The notes beneath the pieces were generated by a model. The model saw only the letters and a program-made list of their open reading frames with translations, ran no database searches and was not told where the DNA came from. The position numbers and the translations under genes are program-made. Below are positions 51,163 to 51,267 of a stretch of DNA of 51,267 nt, piece after piece (the stretch's first letter is position 1; every line of letters starts with the position of its first letter). Source of the stretch: an uncultured Bermanella sp. GTDB lineage: Bacteria > Pseudomonadota > Gammaproteobacteria > Pseudomonadales > Oceanobacteraceae. Where the stretch lies: positions 1 through 51,267 of the forward strand of contig CAJXRF010000039.1 of NCBI GenBank assembly GCA_913058575.1, in the 5' to 3' direction.

Positions 51163-51267
51163 CACCTTAAAAGCCAATGGCGAATATGCTAACTTACTCT
51201 TTTGGACCACAATTATTGTGCTTCACTCCCCCACTACCAGGATTAATCCCACTTGAAGTTGCTGCAT
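51163..51267. other. Window edge, possible gene start
   Basis: An ATG at 51177 opens a frame that stays open to the window end (30 codons). Without the rest, I cannot tell a gene start from chance. Confidence 0.2.

Overview
The window reads as the chromosome of a heterotrophic, probably marine or brackish gammaproteobacterium. This is inferred from the AT-leaning base composition, the Shine-Dalgarno style of the starts, and the mix of secreted sulfatase, cold-type alpha-amylase, RhlE helicase, DUF6502/DUF5666 pair and many AraC/TetR/LysR-controlled oxidoreductases. I cannot name the genus. No rRNA, tRNA, CRISPR array, transposase, integrase or phage gene was seen.

Left part (1-13.5 kb): gene fragments and one unknown alpha-toroid-like protein, then a secreted type I sulfatase. 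Next comes a four-gene minus-strand operon that looks copper-related: multicopper oxidase, SCO1-PCuAC fusion, a PKD-PEBP-YHYH lipoprotein, and a small secreted protein whose mature N-terminus is predicted to be histidine. After it lie the translationally coupled DUF6502/DUF5666 pair and a periplasmic solute-binding-like protein.

Middle (13.5-27 kb): a TetR / nitronate-monooxygenase / zinc-free alcohol-dehydrogenase-like operon, DUF1330 and DUF1456 proteins, then a loosely packed stretch. That stretch holds a decayed lipoprotein, an alpha-amylase with a C-terminal starch-binding domain and an S51 peptidase-like protein. It is bracketed by two copies of a roughly 70-bp repeat with a hairpin and a 42-bp identical core. 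A short-chain dehydrogenase, another solute-binding-like protein, a barrel-like secreted protein and an HD-GYP phosphodiesterase follow.

Right-centre (27-46 kb): catabolism or detoxification of hydrophobic compounds is the theme. An AraC regulator precedes a minus-strand run of membrane protein, old-yellow-enzyme, GMC oxidoreductase and DUF3604 protein, with a divergent membrane-anchored unknown. A LysR regulator diverges from a GST / NTF2-like / DsbA-FrnE / tautomerase operon. Another AraC regulator diverges from an LCAD-like acyl-CoA dehydrogenase, and a third AraC precedes an SDR and a small membrane protein.

Right end (46-51.3 kb): a GNAT acetyltransferase, RhlE, and then a second copy of the PEBP-YHYH lipoprotein plus its small secreted His-first partner, followed by a four-cysteine secreted protein.

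The most interesting observation is this recurrence. The same two-gene unit (PEBP-YHYH lipoprotein followed by a roughly 190-200-residue secreted protein starting with His after the signal peptide) occurs at both ends of the window. One copy is embedded in copper-protein genes. I infer a periplasmic or outer-membrane metal (probably copper) handling system whose partner protein may bind metal with its N-terminal amine and imidazole.
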